Shown here piece after piece: positions 1 to 8,212 of a stretch of 53,027 nucleotides of DNA (the first letter of the stretch is position 1; every line of letters begins with the position of its first letter). The translations under genes were made by a program, and so were the position numbers. Below the pieces are notes generated by a model. The model did not search any database, was not told where the DNA came from, and saw nothing but the letters and a program-made list of their open reading frames with translations. Source of the DNA: Gemmatimonadota bacterium (GTDB taxonomy: Bacteria > Latescibacterota > UBA2968). The stretch is from positions 42,492-95,518 of the forward strand of contig JAPOXY010000005.1 in NCBI GenBank assembly GCA_026706845.1, given 5' to 3'.

Positions 1-69
1 CGAGAGAGGCTACTTCGTAGCGGTGTTACACGGGGTGAGCGCACCGCTCCAGTCCCCAACCCCTCTTTT
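1..69. other. Left-edge segment, no gene seen
   Basis: The 69 bases beyond the stop codon of the XRE-type regulator hold no open frame with a usable start and no clear hairpin terminator. Whatever follows the regulator lies outside the window. Confidence 0.4.
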
Positions 70-573
70 TCATTTTATATCAGCAAAAGCTTTTGCTGTA
101 CTGAGCAATACCTGCCATTGTTGGACGGGGATTTGGGTGATGATCTTAATGAGTTCGGGAATATCCCGGTCTGTGGTTGAAGCACTCTCCTTCAGGGCTT
201 CGCACCACTGCTTGTCCTTGAGTACTTTGCGAATATCGGGGCTCTGGAGTGCTTTGACAATGCCTGCATCGAGCATTTTGGGGTTGACAATTACCTGGCT
301 TATGACCAGATCGATCATCAGTTTTTCCATCTGAGAAAAAAGTCTGCGGCCTTCAGGTGTTTTCTGTGCGCGTTCTTTATATACTAAAAAAAGAAGCCTC
401 TGAGGATCGAGATCGAGTGCTTTTGCAAGATACGCACACACGTCGTCGGATGGTATGCGTTCCCCTTTTTCTATTTGATAAATATACGTGCCCCACACCC
501 CAATACTTTCACCTAACGCCTGCTGGCTAAATCGCCCATTACGAGCGCGTTTAATTATTTCACCAAACCTCAT
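70..573 (-). CDS. XRE-family helix-turn-helix transcriptional regulator
   Basis: A 167-residue protein with an N-terminal helix-turn-helix of the Cro/C1 (XRE) type in about residues 1-62 (motif 'SQQALGESIGVWGTYIYQIEKG', with Gln-Gln-Ala-Leu starting helix 2 and the recognition helix around 'GTYIYQIEKGER'). The remaining 100 residues are helical, charged and not assigned to a family. I chose the ATG at 573 because a strong Shine-Dalgarno (GGAGAGG) lies 5 to 12 bases before it and because the HTH begins right there. The frame is open further upstream to 768, but that stretch is low quality and runs into a palindrome. The protein probably binds DNA as a dimer; its target is unknown, though the palindrome at 754-793 is an obvious candidate. 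The gene stands alone. Confidence 0.85.
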   Translation of the reverse strand: MRFGEIIKRARNGRFSQQALGESIGVWGTYIYQIEKGERIPSDDVCAYLAKALDLDPQRLLFLVYKERAQKTPEGRRLFSQMEKLMIDLVISQVIVNPKMLDAGIVKALQSPDIRKVLKDKQWCEALKESASTTDRDIPELIKIITQIPVQQWQVLLSTAKAFADIK

Positions 574-1017
574 ACACCTCTCCCAATGGTCAGTCGCGTT
601 TAAAAATTTGATGCCATAATATGAATCGAAAAGAGCCGCGTGGCAAGCTAAATCCTTGAGAAACAGACAGGTTAAATGAAGATATTTCCTCTTGACAACA
701 CAAACTTGAGAGTGTATATTTGGGTAATTGCTTTCTGGATCTCCCCATACAGAAAGTCCTTCATACACACTTGTTTGTGTGTATGAAGGACTTAACGTCC
801 TGAAAAATAAAGAGAAACGAGATTCAGTTTAATCCCTAATTCCCCTGGACTCAAGACTCTCTTTATTGGGTGGGGAGGGTAACCGATCTTGCTCTGATTC
901 CCCTTTCTCCCCAGATCGTCAGGCTTATCCTCCCCATTTCCCCACCTTCTCCTCCTTTTTTTTCGTCTAAGTATCGCTATTTTTCGGACGTCGTCTGCCT
1001 TTTTCAGGAATTCGCCC
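574..1017. other. Long intergenic region upstream of the XRE regulator
   Basis: This 444-base stretch separates the divergent regulator and coiled-coil genes. It contains the palindrome at 754-793 and, from about 838 to 966, a strongly pyrimidine-rich plus strand (runs of C and T, ending in a T-run before the coiled-coil gene). Open frames here on the minus strand are Arg/Lys-rich translations of that tract and do not look like proteins. Confidence 0.6.
754..793. repeat. Perfect 17-bp inverted repeat with 6-base loop
   Basis: The left arm AAGTCCTTCATACACAC (754-770) is followed by TTGTTT and the exact reverse complement at 777-793. No T-run follows on either strand, so it does not look like an intrinsic terminator. 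It lies about 180 bases before the start of the XRE-type regulator and could be an operator or the site of a structured leader RNA. That role is inference. Confidence 0.8.
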
Positions 1018-1368
1018 ATGGCCCTTGATGGTGGCGAACTCGACCTTATTCGAGAAGCCGTTCGCGATGCCGTTGAGTCTTCGCAAGAAAATTTCGCTCA
1101 AATGGTCGCCAAGCAGTTTGTCGATATTCGATCTGACATCCAGAATGTACAGGATGAGATTCGCAAAATAAGCACACGCCAGACTCAGGTCGAGGCCGAT
1201 ATATCTGAAGTCGGCCACATCTGCGAACAGCTCAAGCGCAGGCTTTCGATCATACACGATAGTATGGGTACCGCTGATCGGTTCTTGCACGAGCGTGAAG
1301 TTTCACTCAGATTGGATCATCTCGAACGCGAATTGGCAGAATTGCGGAGCCGTTTGCCTTCCGTTTAA
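1018..1368 (+). CDS. Small coiled-coil protein, unknown function
   Basis: A 116-residue acidic, almost entirely helical protein with heptad patterns across about residues 8-113 (for example 'SDIQNVQDEIRKISTRQ' and 'LDHLERELAELRSRL'). No signal peptide, membrane segment or catalytic motif is seen. The ATG at 1018 has AGGA about 9 bases upstream. A 107-codon antisense frame overlaps it, but that product is not protein-like. The gene is isolated between a divergent regulator and a convergent FAH-family gene, so context gives no function. A structural or adaptor role through coiled-coil pairing is possible. Confidence 0.6.
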   Translation: MALDGGELDLIREAVRDAVESSQENFAQMVAKQFVDIRSDIQNVQDEIRKISTRQTQVEADISEVGHICEQLKRRLSIIHDSMGTADRFLHEREVSLRLDHLERELAELRSRLPSV

Positions 1369-1424
1369 TATTCCTCCCAAACGTCAAGTCCCTCCAAGAG
1401 TCCTCCCATTGACTTTGGGAGATC

Positions 1425-2285
1425 TCAATCTGAAATGACTGGATTTTCGAGCCGTCCTAACCCATCAATTTCACATATCACATGATCGCCGTGTTTGAGC
1501 CAGAGTTGTGGCTCACGCCCCATACCCACACCGTGTGGTGTACCGGTAAAAATCAAATCTCCGGGGGTAAGCGTGAATACATGTGCGAGATAAGCAATGA
1601 GTTTGGGTACGCCGAAAATCAGTTGAGAGGTATTGGAATCCTGTACTGTTTCGCCATTGAGAATACACCGAATGCCCAGGTTATGAGGATCGGGCACATC
1701 GTCGGTTGTGACCAGGTCAGGTCCTATTGGAGCAAATGTGTCAAAGGTTTTGCCCATCATCCATTGTGCACCTGGTTTTTCGAGCTGGTAATCACGAGCA
1801 CTCACGTCGTGTCCAACCATGTAGCCCGCAACGTGGTCGAGGGCATCTTCTTCAGAAATGTTGCGACCGCGTTTGCCAATAACGACGACGAGCTCGACTT
1901 CGTAGTCAACCTGGGTACTCGCGCTGGGGGCTACGATATTCTCATCGGGACCGATGATGGATGATGCGTATTTGGAAAAGACAATGGGTTCGTCGGGAAT
2001 GGGCATACTGCTCTCGGCGGCATGATCGGCGTAGTTGAGACCTATGCAAATGATTTTTTCTGGGTTGTCGATGGGCGCATGAATGGTGACATCGGTTGCA
2101 GAAATAGCATGCGTCCCACTATCAATTATTGCCTGGGCTCTGGAATTGGCATTATCGCCCGCTTCGAGAAATTCTTTCATGGTGGAGGGTAATGACGGGT
2201 CGGCAGCGCTGAGGTCAATAATTGAATCGCCTGATCGGGCACCGAGCCGACGTTGTCCTTGGTGCGTAAATGTAACGAGTCTCAT
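1425..2285 (-). CDS. Fumarylacetoacetate hydrolase family protein
   Basis: A 286-residue soluble enzyme of the FAH superfamily, which cleaves or isomerises 2-oxo acids or acylpyruvates with a divalent metal. The metal ligands of the family are visible: Glu129 and Glu131 in 'VDYEVEL' and Asp160 in 'GHDVSARDYQ', followed by the active-site lysine segment 'MGKTFDTFAPIGP' (Lys179) and the late 'GTPHGVGMGREP' loop. The layout (N-terminal roughly 70-residue cap, 'GLNYADHA' entry to the core) is that of YcgM-like acylpyruvases and 5-carboxymethyl-2-oxo-hex-3-ene-dioate decarboxylases. The exact substrate cannot be read from the sequence. AAGGA lies before the ATG at 2285. Sugar-acid catabolic genes further along (SMP-30, dehydratase) make a sugar-acid substrate possible. 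Confidence 0.92.
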   Translation of the reverse strand: MRLVTFTHQGQRRLGARSGDSIIDLSAADPSLPSTMKEFLEAGDNANSRAQAIIDSGTHAISATDVTIHAPIDNPEKIICIGLNYADHAAESSMPIPDEPIVFSKYASSIIGPDENIVAPSASTQVDYEVELVVVIGKRGRNISEEDALDHVAGYMVGHDVSARDYQLEKPGAQWMMGKTFDTFAPIGPDLVTTDDVPDPHNLGIRCILNGETVQDSNTSQLIFGVPKLIAYLAHVFTLTPGDLIFTGTPHGVGMGREPQLWLKHGDHVICEIDGLGRLENPVISD

Positions 2286-2472
2286 AATGATGTTGTCCTT
2301 GGGAATGTGGAGGTTTGTGTTGTTTTGCGCGGCGGCGTTTCAGCCCCGCGATAGGCGCAATGGGTGACCGACGTTGTGTTGCGCCTGTATCACCATAGCG
2401 CGAACAATAAAGCGTGGAGAAGAACCACTGTCAAGGGAGATTTGGGGGTATTATTTTTTTAAGGAGATATGT

Positions 2473-3162
2473 GTGTCTATGAAACGATTTGTTTTTTTGG
2501 GAATATGTCTTTCGATAGCGAGTTGTGGAGGTAGCGGAATGGAAGATTTAAAACAAGCCAATGAGAAGTTGAACAATGAGAATCGGTCGTTGAAAAGCTC
2601 GTTGAACAAAGCGCAAAACCAGATTAAGCGAACTGGCGAGATCGGCAGCCGAATGCTATTTCTGGTAAATCAGATTCGGGGTGTGAAGGCGCGTATCGCG
2701 ACGAATATGGGCGATATCGAATTGAAGTTTCACCCCGAAAAAGCACCTGTTCATTGTCTGGCCTTTATCACCAGAGCAGAAAGCGGATTTTACGACAATA
2801 CCAAATTTCATCGCGTAATTAAAAATTTCATGATTCAGGGCGGCGACCCAAATTCAAAGGACGATGACCCGTCCGATGATGGAATGGGGGGACCCCTCGT
2901 GCATATCCCTCATGAATTTAATGACACAAAACATGTACCGGGAATTCTTTCCATGGCTCGCATTTCAGATGTGTCGGCAGGTGCCGGGTCACAATTTTTT
3001 ATTATGCATGGGACTGCGCCCAATTTGGACAATCAATATACTGCTTTTGGAGAAGTGACAAAGGGAATGGATGTGGTTGACAGTATCGCAATGGCCGAAA
3101 CCGCACCGGGGGATCGGCCTGTAAAATCTGTGGTGATCAAGCGCATAGATGTGTTTCGATAG
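2473..3162 (+). CDS. Cyclophilin-type peptidyl-prolyl isomerase, lipoprotein
   Basis: The protein has an N-terminal lipoprotein signal (basic Met-Lys-Arg, hydrophobic stretch, lipobox 'IASC' with Cys18), a short coiled coil (about residues 23-55), then a full cyclophilin domain beginning at 'GVKARIATNMGDIELKF'. Family motifs are present: 'FHRVIKNFMIQGGD' (catalytic Arg), 'SAGAGSQFFI' and 'NLDNQYTAFGEV'. It should catalyse cis-trans isomerisation of prolyl bonds in the periplasm, anchored to a membrane. The start is either GTG at 2473, 6 bases after AAGGAG (2461-2466), or ATG at 2479 two codons later. I prefer 2473 on spacing; the mature protein is the same. The frame is open back to 2374, but that part has no signal-peptide character. 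Confidence 0.93.
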   Translation: MSMKRFVFLGICLSIASCGGSGMEDLKQANEKLNNENRSLKSSLNKAQNQIKRTGEIGSRMLFLVNQIRGVKARIATNMGDIELKFHPEKAPVHCLAFITRAESGFYDNTKFHRVIKNFMIQGGDPNSKDDDPSDDGMGGPLVHIPHEFNDTKHVPGILSMARISDVSAGAGSQFFIMHGTAPNLDNQYTAFGEVTKGMDVVDSIAMAETAPGDRPVKSVVIKRIDVFR

Positions 3163-3477
3163 ACAGATGGGAAGATATGGACACTCATGGGAGGTGTCGC
3201 ATTGAATGTGGAAAAGTGGATAACATTATCAACAATTTAAATGGTTGATTTTATTGGATAAAAGTACTAAAATTATGCGAACTTTTGAAAGTTATCCACA
3301 TATTTTTCCACACTATTTTTCGGATTTCCCACCACTGAAATGCAGGCTGTTCAGGTTGTTTTTTCACCTATTTTGGAGGGATATTTCGCTTGCAACACCT
3401 GCAGAATTGGCCTATATTTGGATTTGTTCTAAACATTAGAAAATTCAACCAAAAACTTCACTCTCTGTGGGTTTACA
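3163..3477. other. AT-rich intergenic region with DnaA-box-like cluster
   Basis: The 315 bases between the cyclophilin and phosphatidyltransferase genes hold no credible gene. The stretch 3207-3312 carries the DnaA-box-like cluster listed separately. The remainder is AT-rich with no clear terminator. Confidence 0.6.
3207..3312. promoter_or_regulatory. Symmetric DnaA-box cluster around an AT-rich core (candidate origin or DnaA-controlled site)
   Basis: Four 9-mers fit or nearly fit the DnaA-box consensus TTWTNCACA. On the minus strand TTTTCCACA (3207-3215) and TTATCCACT (3215-3223, one mismatch). On the plus strand a perfect TTATCCACA (3292-3300) and TTTTCCACA (3304-3312). The two pairs mirror each other around about 68 bases of very AT-rich DNA. 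This is the kind of arrangement found in chromosomal origins, where DnaA opens an AT-rich element. No dnaA, dnaN, gidA or parAB is in the window, so an origin is only a candidate. A DnaA-regulated promoter is the alternative. Confidence 0.5.
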
Positions 3478-4071
3478 GTGATTGAAAAAGTTAAAGATGA
3501 TGTCGCCGAGATTTTGGGACCATCTACAGAATTTCTCGTAGAAAAGCGCTTTACGCCCGATTTGTTGACCATGATCGGGTTTGTTTTCAATATAGGTGCC
3601 GCGGTGCTCTTTGGCTTTGGATTGTATATGTGGGCCGGGCTGACGGTGCTTGTCGCGGGTGTTTTTGATTTCCTCGACGGGCAGGTGGCGCGCAAGGGCA
3701 AAACAGAGTCCAAATTTGGTGCGCTTCTCGATTCCACTGTTGATCGATATTCCGAAATTTTCATCTGGTTTGGCATTGCGATCAGTTTTATACGGGCTGA
3801 TGATCTCTGGACAAGCGCGGCGGTCTTTTTTGCACTGGCAGGATCTTTGATGGTGAGTTATGTACGCGCGCGCATTGAGGGGCTTGGAGCAGAGTGCAAA
3901 GTTGGATTTATGCAGCGGCCCGAGCGCGTTATTGCCATTGGCGCTGGCGGGGTGATCGTTCCTCTGATTGGGGATATTGGTCTGATCGTTGTGGTCTGGG
4001 CAATTGCTCTGTTGGGAAATTTTACTGCGCTGGAGCGGGTAATTCACTTTCGAAAGCTGACAAAATCATAG
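3478..4071 (+). CDS. CDP-alcohol phosphatidyltransferase family protein
   Basis: A 197-residue integral membrane enzyme with the complete CDP-alcohol phosphotransferase signature D-x2-DG-x2-AR-x8-G-x3-D-x3-D: Asp64, Asp67-Gly68, Ala71-Arg72, Gly81, Asp85, Asp89. About five or six membrane helices are visible. The family transfers a phosphatidyl group from CDP-diacylglycerol to an alcohol. The following 'SYVRARIEGLG' and 'QRPERVI' motifs recall the phosphatidylinositol-phosphate/archaetidylinositol-phosphate-synthase and PgsA-like branches, but the acceptor alcohol cannot be assigned. The only start upstream of the motif is GTG at 3478, with a weak ribosome site. An intrinsic terminator follows at 4099. 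Confidence 0.93.
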   Translation: MIEKVKDDVAEILGPSTEFLVEKRFTPDLLTMIGFVFNIGAAVLFGFGLYMWAGLTVLVAGVFDFLDGQVARKGKTESKFGALLDSTVDRYSEIFIWFGIAISFIRADDLWTSAAVFFALAGSLMVSYVRARIEGLGAECKVGFMQRPERVIAIGAGGVIVPLIGDIGLIVVVWAIALLGNFTALERVIHFRKLTKS

Positions 4072-4098
4072 GCCCGATTGTCCAATACTGGATGACAA

Positions 4099-4131
4099 AA
4101 CCCGGGGGCATATCGCCGGGTTCTTTTTTTC
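4099..4131 (+). terminator. Intrinsic terminator after the phosphatidyltransferase gene
   Basis: The stem AACCCGG (4099-4105) pairs with CCGGGTT (4116-4122), followed by CTTTTTTTC. It separates the phosphatidyltransferase from the thymidylate kinase gene that starts 23 bases later, which therefore probably has its own promoter or depends on read-through. Confidence 0.8.
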
Positions 4132-4153
4132 TTTATAGAAAAATTGGGAACAA

Positions 4154-4783
4154 ATGTCCGGTCTTTTCATATCATTAGAAGGCATTGATAAAAGCGGGAC
4201 GAGTACCCTGGCCAGATTGCTGGTTGATCACCTGAGAAGTAGCGGTCACGCTGTTGTATTTACTTATGAGCCAGGCAGTACAGAACTTGGAGGAGAAATT
4301 CGGCACCTGGTACTCGACTGGAAACCACAGGGCGAGATCGATGCAACTGCCGAGATGTTTTTATTTGCAGCAGATCGCGCACAGCATGTCAACGAAGTGA
4401 TTCGGCCTTCGCTGGATGCAAACAAAGTGGTGATTTCAGATCGGTATATCGATTCCACACTGGCTTATCAGGGCTATGGTCGCGGGTTGAATCTCAATGA
4501 CCTGAGAATGATTCAAAATGTGGCCACGGGTGGTTTGATGCCAGCCATAACGATCTGGTTAGATGTCGATTTACAGACTGCGCGAAAACGCGGTTGGGGA
4601 TCCGGAGCAGATCGCATTGAGAAGGAAGATGAAGCATTTTTTCAAAGGGTTCGACAGGGTTTTGCCGCGGGATATAAATCTGAACCCGATCGCATTTTCA
4701 GGGTTGATGGCTCTCAGCCCATAAGCGATGTATTTGAAGATGTTAAAAAGGTGGTTGTCGATCGCATGTCGGCGACTAAATAA
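4154..4783 (+). CDS. tmk: Thymidylate kinase (dTMP kinase) with an atypical P-loop
   Basis: A 209-residue protein of usual Tmk length. Family motifs are intact downstream: 'EPGSTELGGEIRHLVL' (EPGGT-like; Gly replaced by Ser), 'AADRAQHV', 'ISDRYIDSTLAYQG-GRGL' (DRY and the dTMP-binding Gln) and 'WLDVDLQTARKRG'. It should phosphorylate dTMP to dTDP with ATP. The P-loop reads E-G-I-D-K-S-G-T-S-T: Thr16 sits where nearly all P-loop kinases have the catalytic Lys (GK[ST]), and a Lys appears three residues earlier at 13. The codon is ACG; AAG would restore Lys. Whether Lys13 compensates cannot be told from sequence. The GC/AT texture is like its neighbours. The S41 protease gene follows closely. 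Confidence 0.9.
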   Translation: MSGLFISLEGIDKSGTSTLARLLVDHLRSSGHAVVFTYEPGSTELGGEIRHLVLDWKPQGEIDATAEMFLFAADRAQHVNEVIRPSLDANKVVISDRYIDSTLAYQGYGRGLNLNDLRMIQNVATGGLMPAITIWLDVDLQTARKRGWGSGADRIEKEDEAFFQRVRQGFAAGYKSEPDRIFRVDGSQPISDVFEDVKKVVVDRMSATK

Positions 4784-4863
4784 TCGCGATATGATTTCAA
4801 GTGAACTTGCCGTTTGTCAAAAATGAACTGCTGATGCAGTTGTACATCGCCTGGAGGCGCCCT

Positions 4864-6774
4864 ATGTTTGTCCGAAGAAGACTTGCCGTTTTTACAACTT
4901 TAATTGGTGTTTTGAGTGTTTATCTCGTGCTCGATTCCCGGTTGGTGACCGGCGAAGATGCGTATGCAAAATTGGGGCGCGGGTTTGATGAGATTCAACA
5001 GGCCTATACCCTGCTGTTCAACGAGTATGTCGATGAGTTGAAGGCAGAGGATTTGAGCAAGACTGCCATTTCCGGCATGTTGTGGGATCTGGATCCCTAT
5101 ACCACCTTTTTTGATAGTAGAGACCTCAAGCAACTCCAGATCGAAACGCAGGGCAAATTTGGTGGGCTGGGCATTATGATCAGCAAACGGGGAAAGGATG
5201 ATGGCCCGCCAGTTGTGATGAATGTTATTGAAGGCACGCCTGCGGACACCTCGAAGCTCGTTGTAGGAGATCGCATTATCGCCATTGAAGGAGATCCGAC
5301 TTTTGACAAGGAACTGCGCGAGATTGTCAATATTTTACGGGGTGATCCAGGTGCTGGTGTGACCATTAAAATTGAACGACCAGGGATGGAGGTACCATTT
5401 GATCAGCCAATTATTCGGGCGCGCATTGACATTTCAAGTGTACAAATTCCGGGCGAAGTAGATCCCGATATCGGTTATATTTCCATGTCCTGGCTCAGCT
5501 CTTCTCGATTTACTGAACGCACGGGAGGGGAGTTGCAACAGGCAGTGATAAAGTCGCTCAACAATGGTGCTACGGGGATTGTCCTGGACCTGCGCGGCAA
5601 TCCTGGCGGACTGCTCAACGCAGCGGTTGATGTGGTCGATAAGTTTTTGCCATCCAATCATCTGGTGGTGTCAACCAGAGGTCGCCTTCGCGAGCAGAGT
5701 CGCAGTCACAAAACGCGGCACGACCCCATATTGCCCGCCGATATTCCACTTGTGATCCTGGTTGATGAGCGCAGTGCCAGTGCATCAGAAATTGTCGCCG
5801 GGGCAATTCAGGATTGGGATCGGGGTTTGATTGTGGGCACGCAAACATTTGGGAAAGGCTCTGTACAAACCGTGCGTCCATTGGGTCGTGATGGCGATAA
5901 AGCTTTGAAGTTGACGACAGCAGCCTATTATACGCCGAGCGGGCGCAGCATTCACAATGCTGAAAAACGCCGATATCGCGGCGGTCCCATTGAGATTACA
6001 GTGGGAAATTCAACCAAGGTCTCGGCTTATGAACTCTTTGGCATTATAGGTCAGGCTGAACGGCGAGAAGATGTTATTACAGAACTCGAGGAAAGATTTG
6101 GTCTGGAAAATCACCTGGCAGAAGAGGTCCTTGGAATGCGATTAGAAGGGTTGTTGGGTCTGGCTTCCAGCGCGCATAACGGACCCGAAGATATCGATCC
6201 TGAAAAGGTATTTACAACGCGCGTGAACAAGCGCAAAGTTTATGGTGGTGGTGGGATTAAGCCCGATGTGGTGGTGCAACAAGAGCGCAGGCCGCGGCTG
6301 GTGCTGGCGTTATTGCGCAAAGGCCTGATTTTTGATTTTGCGGTTGATTTTGCAACGAAACAATCATTCCCCAGTCGATTTGAAAACTACACATTGCCCG
6401 AAGATATTGTCGATCAATTCTGGACTTTCATGGCAGATTCGGTCAACGCCGGTGGTTTTTCATATCAAACGGATACAGAGATTCAAGTGCAAGAAGTCGA
6501 AAAATCACTGAAAGAAAAGGATGTATTGACAGACGATGCTACCGTAGCGCTCAATCAATTGTCACAGGTTGCAGAGCGCGAGCGCGAAGCAGATTATGAC
6601 AGGGCCAAGCCGTATATCCGGCTGGAGATTGAACGGGCATTGGCCAATCGCGTGTGGGGCACTAATGGCAAAATTTTAGCGGCGCTGAAGGGGGACAAGC
6701 AGTTTCAGGAGGCTGTTCGTCTGTTAAAGGATCGGGCTGTTTACGCGCAAAAATTGGCATTGGTAAAAGAGTGA
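4864..6774 (+). CDS. S41 family (C-terminal processing) serine protease with PDZ domain
   Basis: A 636-residue CtpA/Prc-type protease. An uncleaved or cleaved N-terminal hydrophobic segment (about residues 8-23) sends it to the periplasm. A PDZ domain follows in about 95-175 ('GGLGIMISKRG' to 'VTIKIERPG'), then the S41 fold with 'LDLRGNPGGLL', the catalytic serine within 'DERSASASEI' (about residue 306-308) and catalytic lysine in 'FGKGSVQTV' (Lys331). A C-terminal extension of about 250 residues is largely helical. It should degrade or trim periplasmic and envelope proteins. I chose ATG 4864 over the upstream GTG 4801 because GGAGG sits 6 bases before it and the signal segment starts there. 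It is probably co-transcribed with tmk and the sulfatase. Confidence 0.93.
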   Translation: MFVRRRLAVFTTLIGVLSVYLVLDSRLVTGEDAYAKLGRGFDEIQQAYTLLFNEYVDELKAEDLSKTAISGMLWDLDPYTTFFDSRDLKQLQIETQGKFGGLGIMISKRGKDDGPPVVMNVIEGTPADTSKLVVGDRIIAIEGDPTFDKELREIVNILRGDPGAGVTIKIERPGMEVPFDQPIIRARIDISSVQIPGEVDPDIGYISMSWLSSSRFTERTGGELQQAVIKSLNNGATGIVLDLRGNPGGLLNAAVDVVDKFLPSNHLVVSTRGRLREQSRSHKTRHDPILPADIPLVILVDERSASASEIVAGAIQDWDRGLIVGTQTFGKGSVQTVRPLGRDGDKALKLTTAAYYTPSGRSIHNAEKRRYRGGPIEITVGNSTKVSAYELFGIIGQAERREDVITELEERFGLENHLAEEVLGMRLEGLLGLASSAHNGPEDIDPEKVFTTRVNKRKVYGGGGIKPDVVVQQERRPRLVLALLRKGLIFDFAVDFATKQSFPSRFENYTLPEDIVDQFWTFMADSVNAGGFSYQTDTEIQVQEVEKSLKEKDVLTDDATVALNQLSQVAEREREADYDRAKPYIRLEIERALANRVWGTNGKILAALKGDKQFQEAVRLLKDRAVYAQKLALVKE

Positions 6775-6789
6775 GATATCGGAAAATAT

Positions 6790-8085
6790 ATGATGTCATT
6801 GCCCAACATTATTTTTATCCTCTGTGATGATATTGGCTATGGCGATCTGGGTTGTTATGGGCAAAAGGTTATTCCCACACCCCGATTGGATCAGCTTGCG
6901 TCGGAATCCATGCGGTTCACGCAGTGTTATACCGGGTCTCCTATTTGCGCGCCATCTCGGGCGGTTTTGATGACGGGTTTGCACAGTGGACACACGAGGG
7001 TGCGCGACAATATGGGCATTGTGGGCGGTGTGGGAGAGCAGAAACGGGTACCGCTCGAGCCGGAGGATTTTACGGTTGCCGAGATGCTCAAGGAGGCGGG
7101 ATATACCACTGGGATAACCGGCAAATGGGGGTTGGGTGAACCCGATACGACGGGTATTCCCACCCGCAAGGGATTTGATGAATGGTTTGGCTATCTCAAC
7201 CAGCGCAACGCGCATTCGTATTATCCGCCTTATTTGTGGCACAACGAAGAGAAGGTTATTCTCAAAGGCAATCTGGACAGCCAGGAGAACGACTATTCTC
7301 ACGATATGATTTTTGACTTTGCCTGTGGCTTTATTCGCGACAATAGCGATGGTCCGTTTTTTTTGTACTTGCCGTGGACATTGCCGCACGGGAGATATGA
7401 AATTCCCGATGCGAGTGCCTGGGACGGTAAACCCTGGACAGATGATGAGAAAGTTTATGCGGCGATGATTACAAAAATTGATACGCAGGTTGGACAGATT
7501 GCGGATTTGTTGCGCGAACTGGATATAAAGGACAATACGCTTTTGTTTTTTGGTTCTGACCACGGGGCTGCGCGCCGGTGGGAACCGTTTGGCAGTTGTG
7601 GTGCTTTGCGCGGGCAAAAAGGGACGATGTACGAAGGTGGTTTGCGCACGCCTATGATTGTGCATTGGCCGGCGCGCATTCCGGCAGGTACTGTGAGCGA
7701 TCAGGTGTGGTATTATGCCGATTTTATGCCTACGGTTGCAGACGTGATCGGCACAGACGCGCCAGATAATATGGATGGCGTGAGCATATTGCCGACGCTT
7801 TTGGATGAATCACGGGATATTGGGGAACGCTTTTTGTACTGGGAGCGCTTTGGCGGGGGCTTCAAACAGGCTGTGCGCTGGAAAAATTGGAAGGCCGTGC
7901 GCAATCCGTCGCCCCGGTTGCTCGACGAACCGCTTGAGTTGTACGATCTGGACAGGGATATTGGCGAGGAAAACAATGTCGCAGCGGATCATCCGGATGT
8001 GATCGCAGAAATTGAGAACTTTATGAAAGATGTACGCATAGACTCCCCTAATTGGCCAATTGGCGTCAAGGGGTCTCATGGGTGA
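6790..8085 (+). CDS. Sulfatase (Cys-type, formylglycine-dependent)
   Basis: A 431-residue sulfatase of the arylsulfatase/alkaline-phosphatase superfamily. It has Asp13-Asp14 of the calcium site ('FILCDDIGYGDLG'), the complete C-x-P-S-R signature at Cys53-Ala-Pro-Ser-Arg57 with 'AVLMTG' after it, and the late metal pair in 'FFGSDHG'. Cys53 would be converted to formylglycine by FGE or anSME, neither of which is in the window. No signal peptide is evident, so it may act in the cytoplasm. It should hydrolyse a sulfate ester, likely from a sulfated sugar. It starts 15 bases after the protease gene (ATG 6790 or 6793). Strong terminators follow. Confidence 0.93.
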   Translation: MMSLPNIIFILCDDIGYGDLGCYGQKVIPTPRLDQLASESMRFTQCYTGSPICAPSRAVLMTGLHSGHTRVRDNMGIVGGVGEQKRVPLEPEDFTVAEMLKEAGYTTGITGKWGLGEPDTTGIPTRKGFDEWFGYLNQRNAHSYYPPYLWHNEEKVILKGNLDSQENDYSHDMIFDFACGFIRDNSDGPFFLYLPWTLPHGRYEIPDASAWDGKPWTDDEKVYAAMITKIDTQVGQIADLLRELDIKDNTLLFFGSDHGAARRWEPFGSCGALRGQKGTMYEGGLRTPMIVHWPARIPAGTVSDQVWYYADFMPTVADVIGTDAPDNMDGVSILPTLLDESRDIGERFLYWERFGGGFKQAVRWKNWKAVRNPSPRLLDEPLELYDLDRDIGEENNVAADHPDVIAEIENFMKDVRIDSPNWPIGVKGSHG

Positions 8086-8212
8086 TTTATAATTGTATAT
8101 ATTCCAAAAATAGGTTGACATTGCTGCTTATATAGGACAATTTGTTTATTAACATGACCCATCGAACCGTCGCCCGTATAGGGAATTAACGCGTGTTCGA
8201 TTGTTTCTACCC

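Noticed and set aside
574-768. Longer start of the XRE regulator at 768
   Set aside because: The extra 65 codons have no domain, no ribosome site and run into the palindrome; the ATG at 573 has a strong ribosome site and begins the HTH.
792-1290. Minus-strand open frames over the pyrimidine-rich region and coiled-coil gene
   Set aside because: Their products are compositionally biased and without recognisable domains; the plus-strand coiled-coil gene explains the DNA better.
6796-7665. Long minus-strand open frame (289 codons)
   Set aside because: It lies exactly inside the Cys-type sulfatase gene on the other strand, has no family features and no ribosome site.
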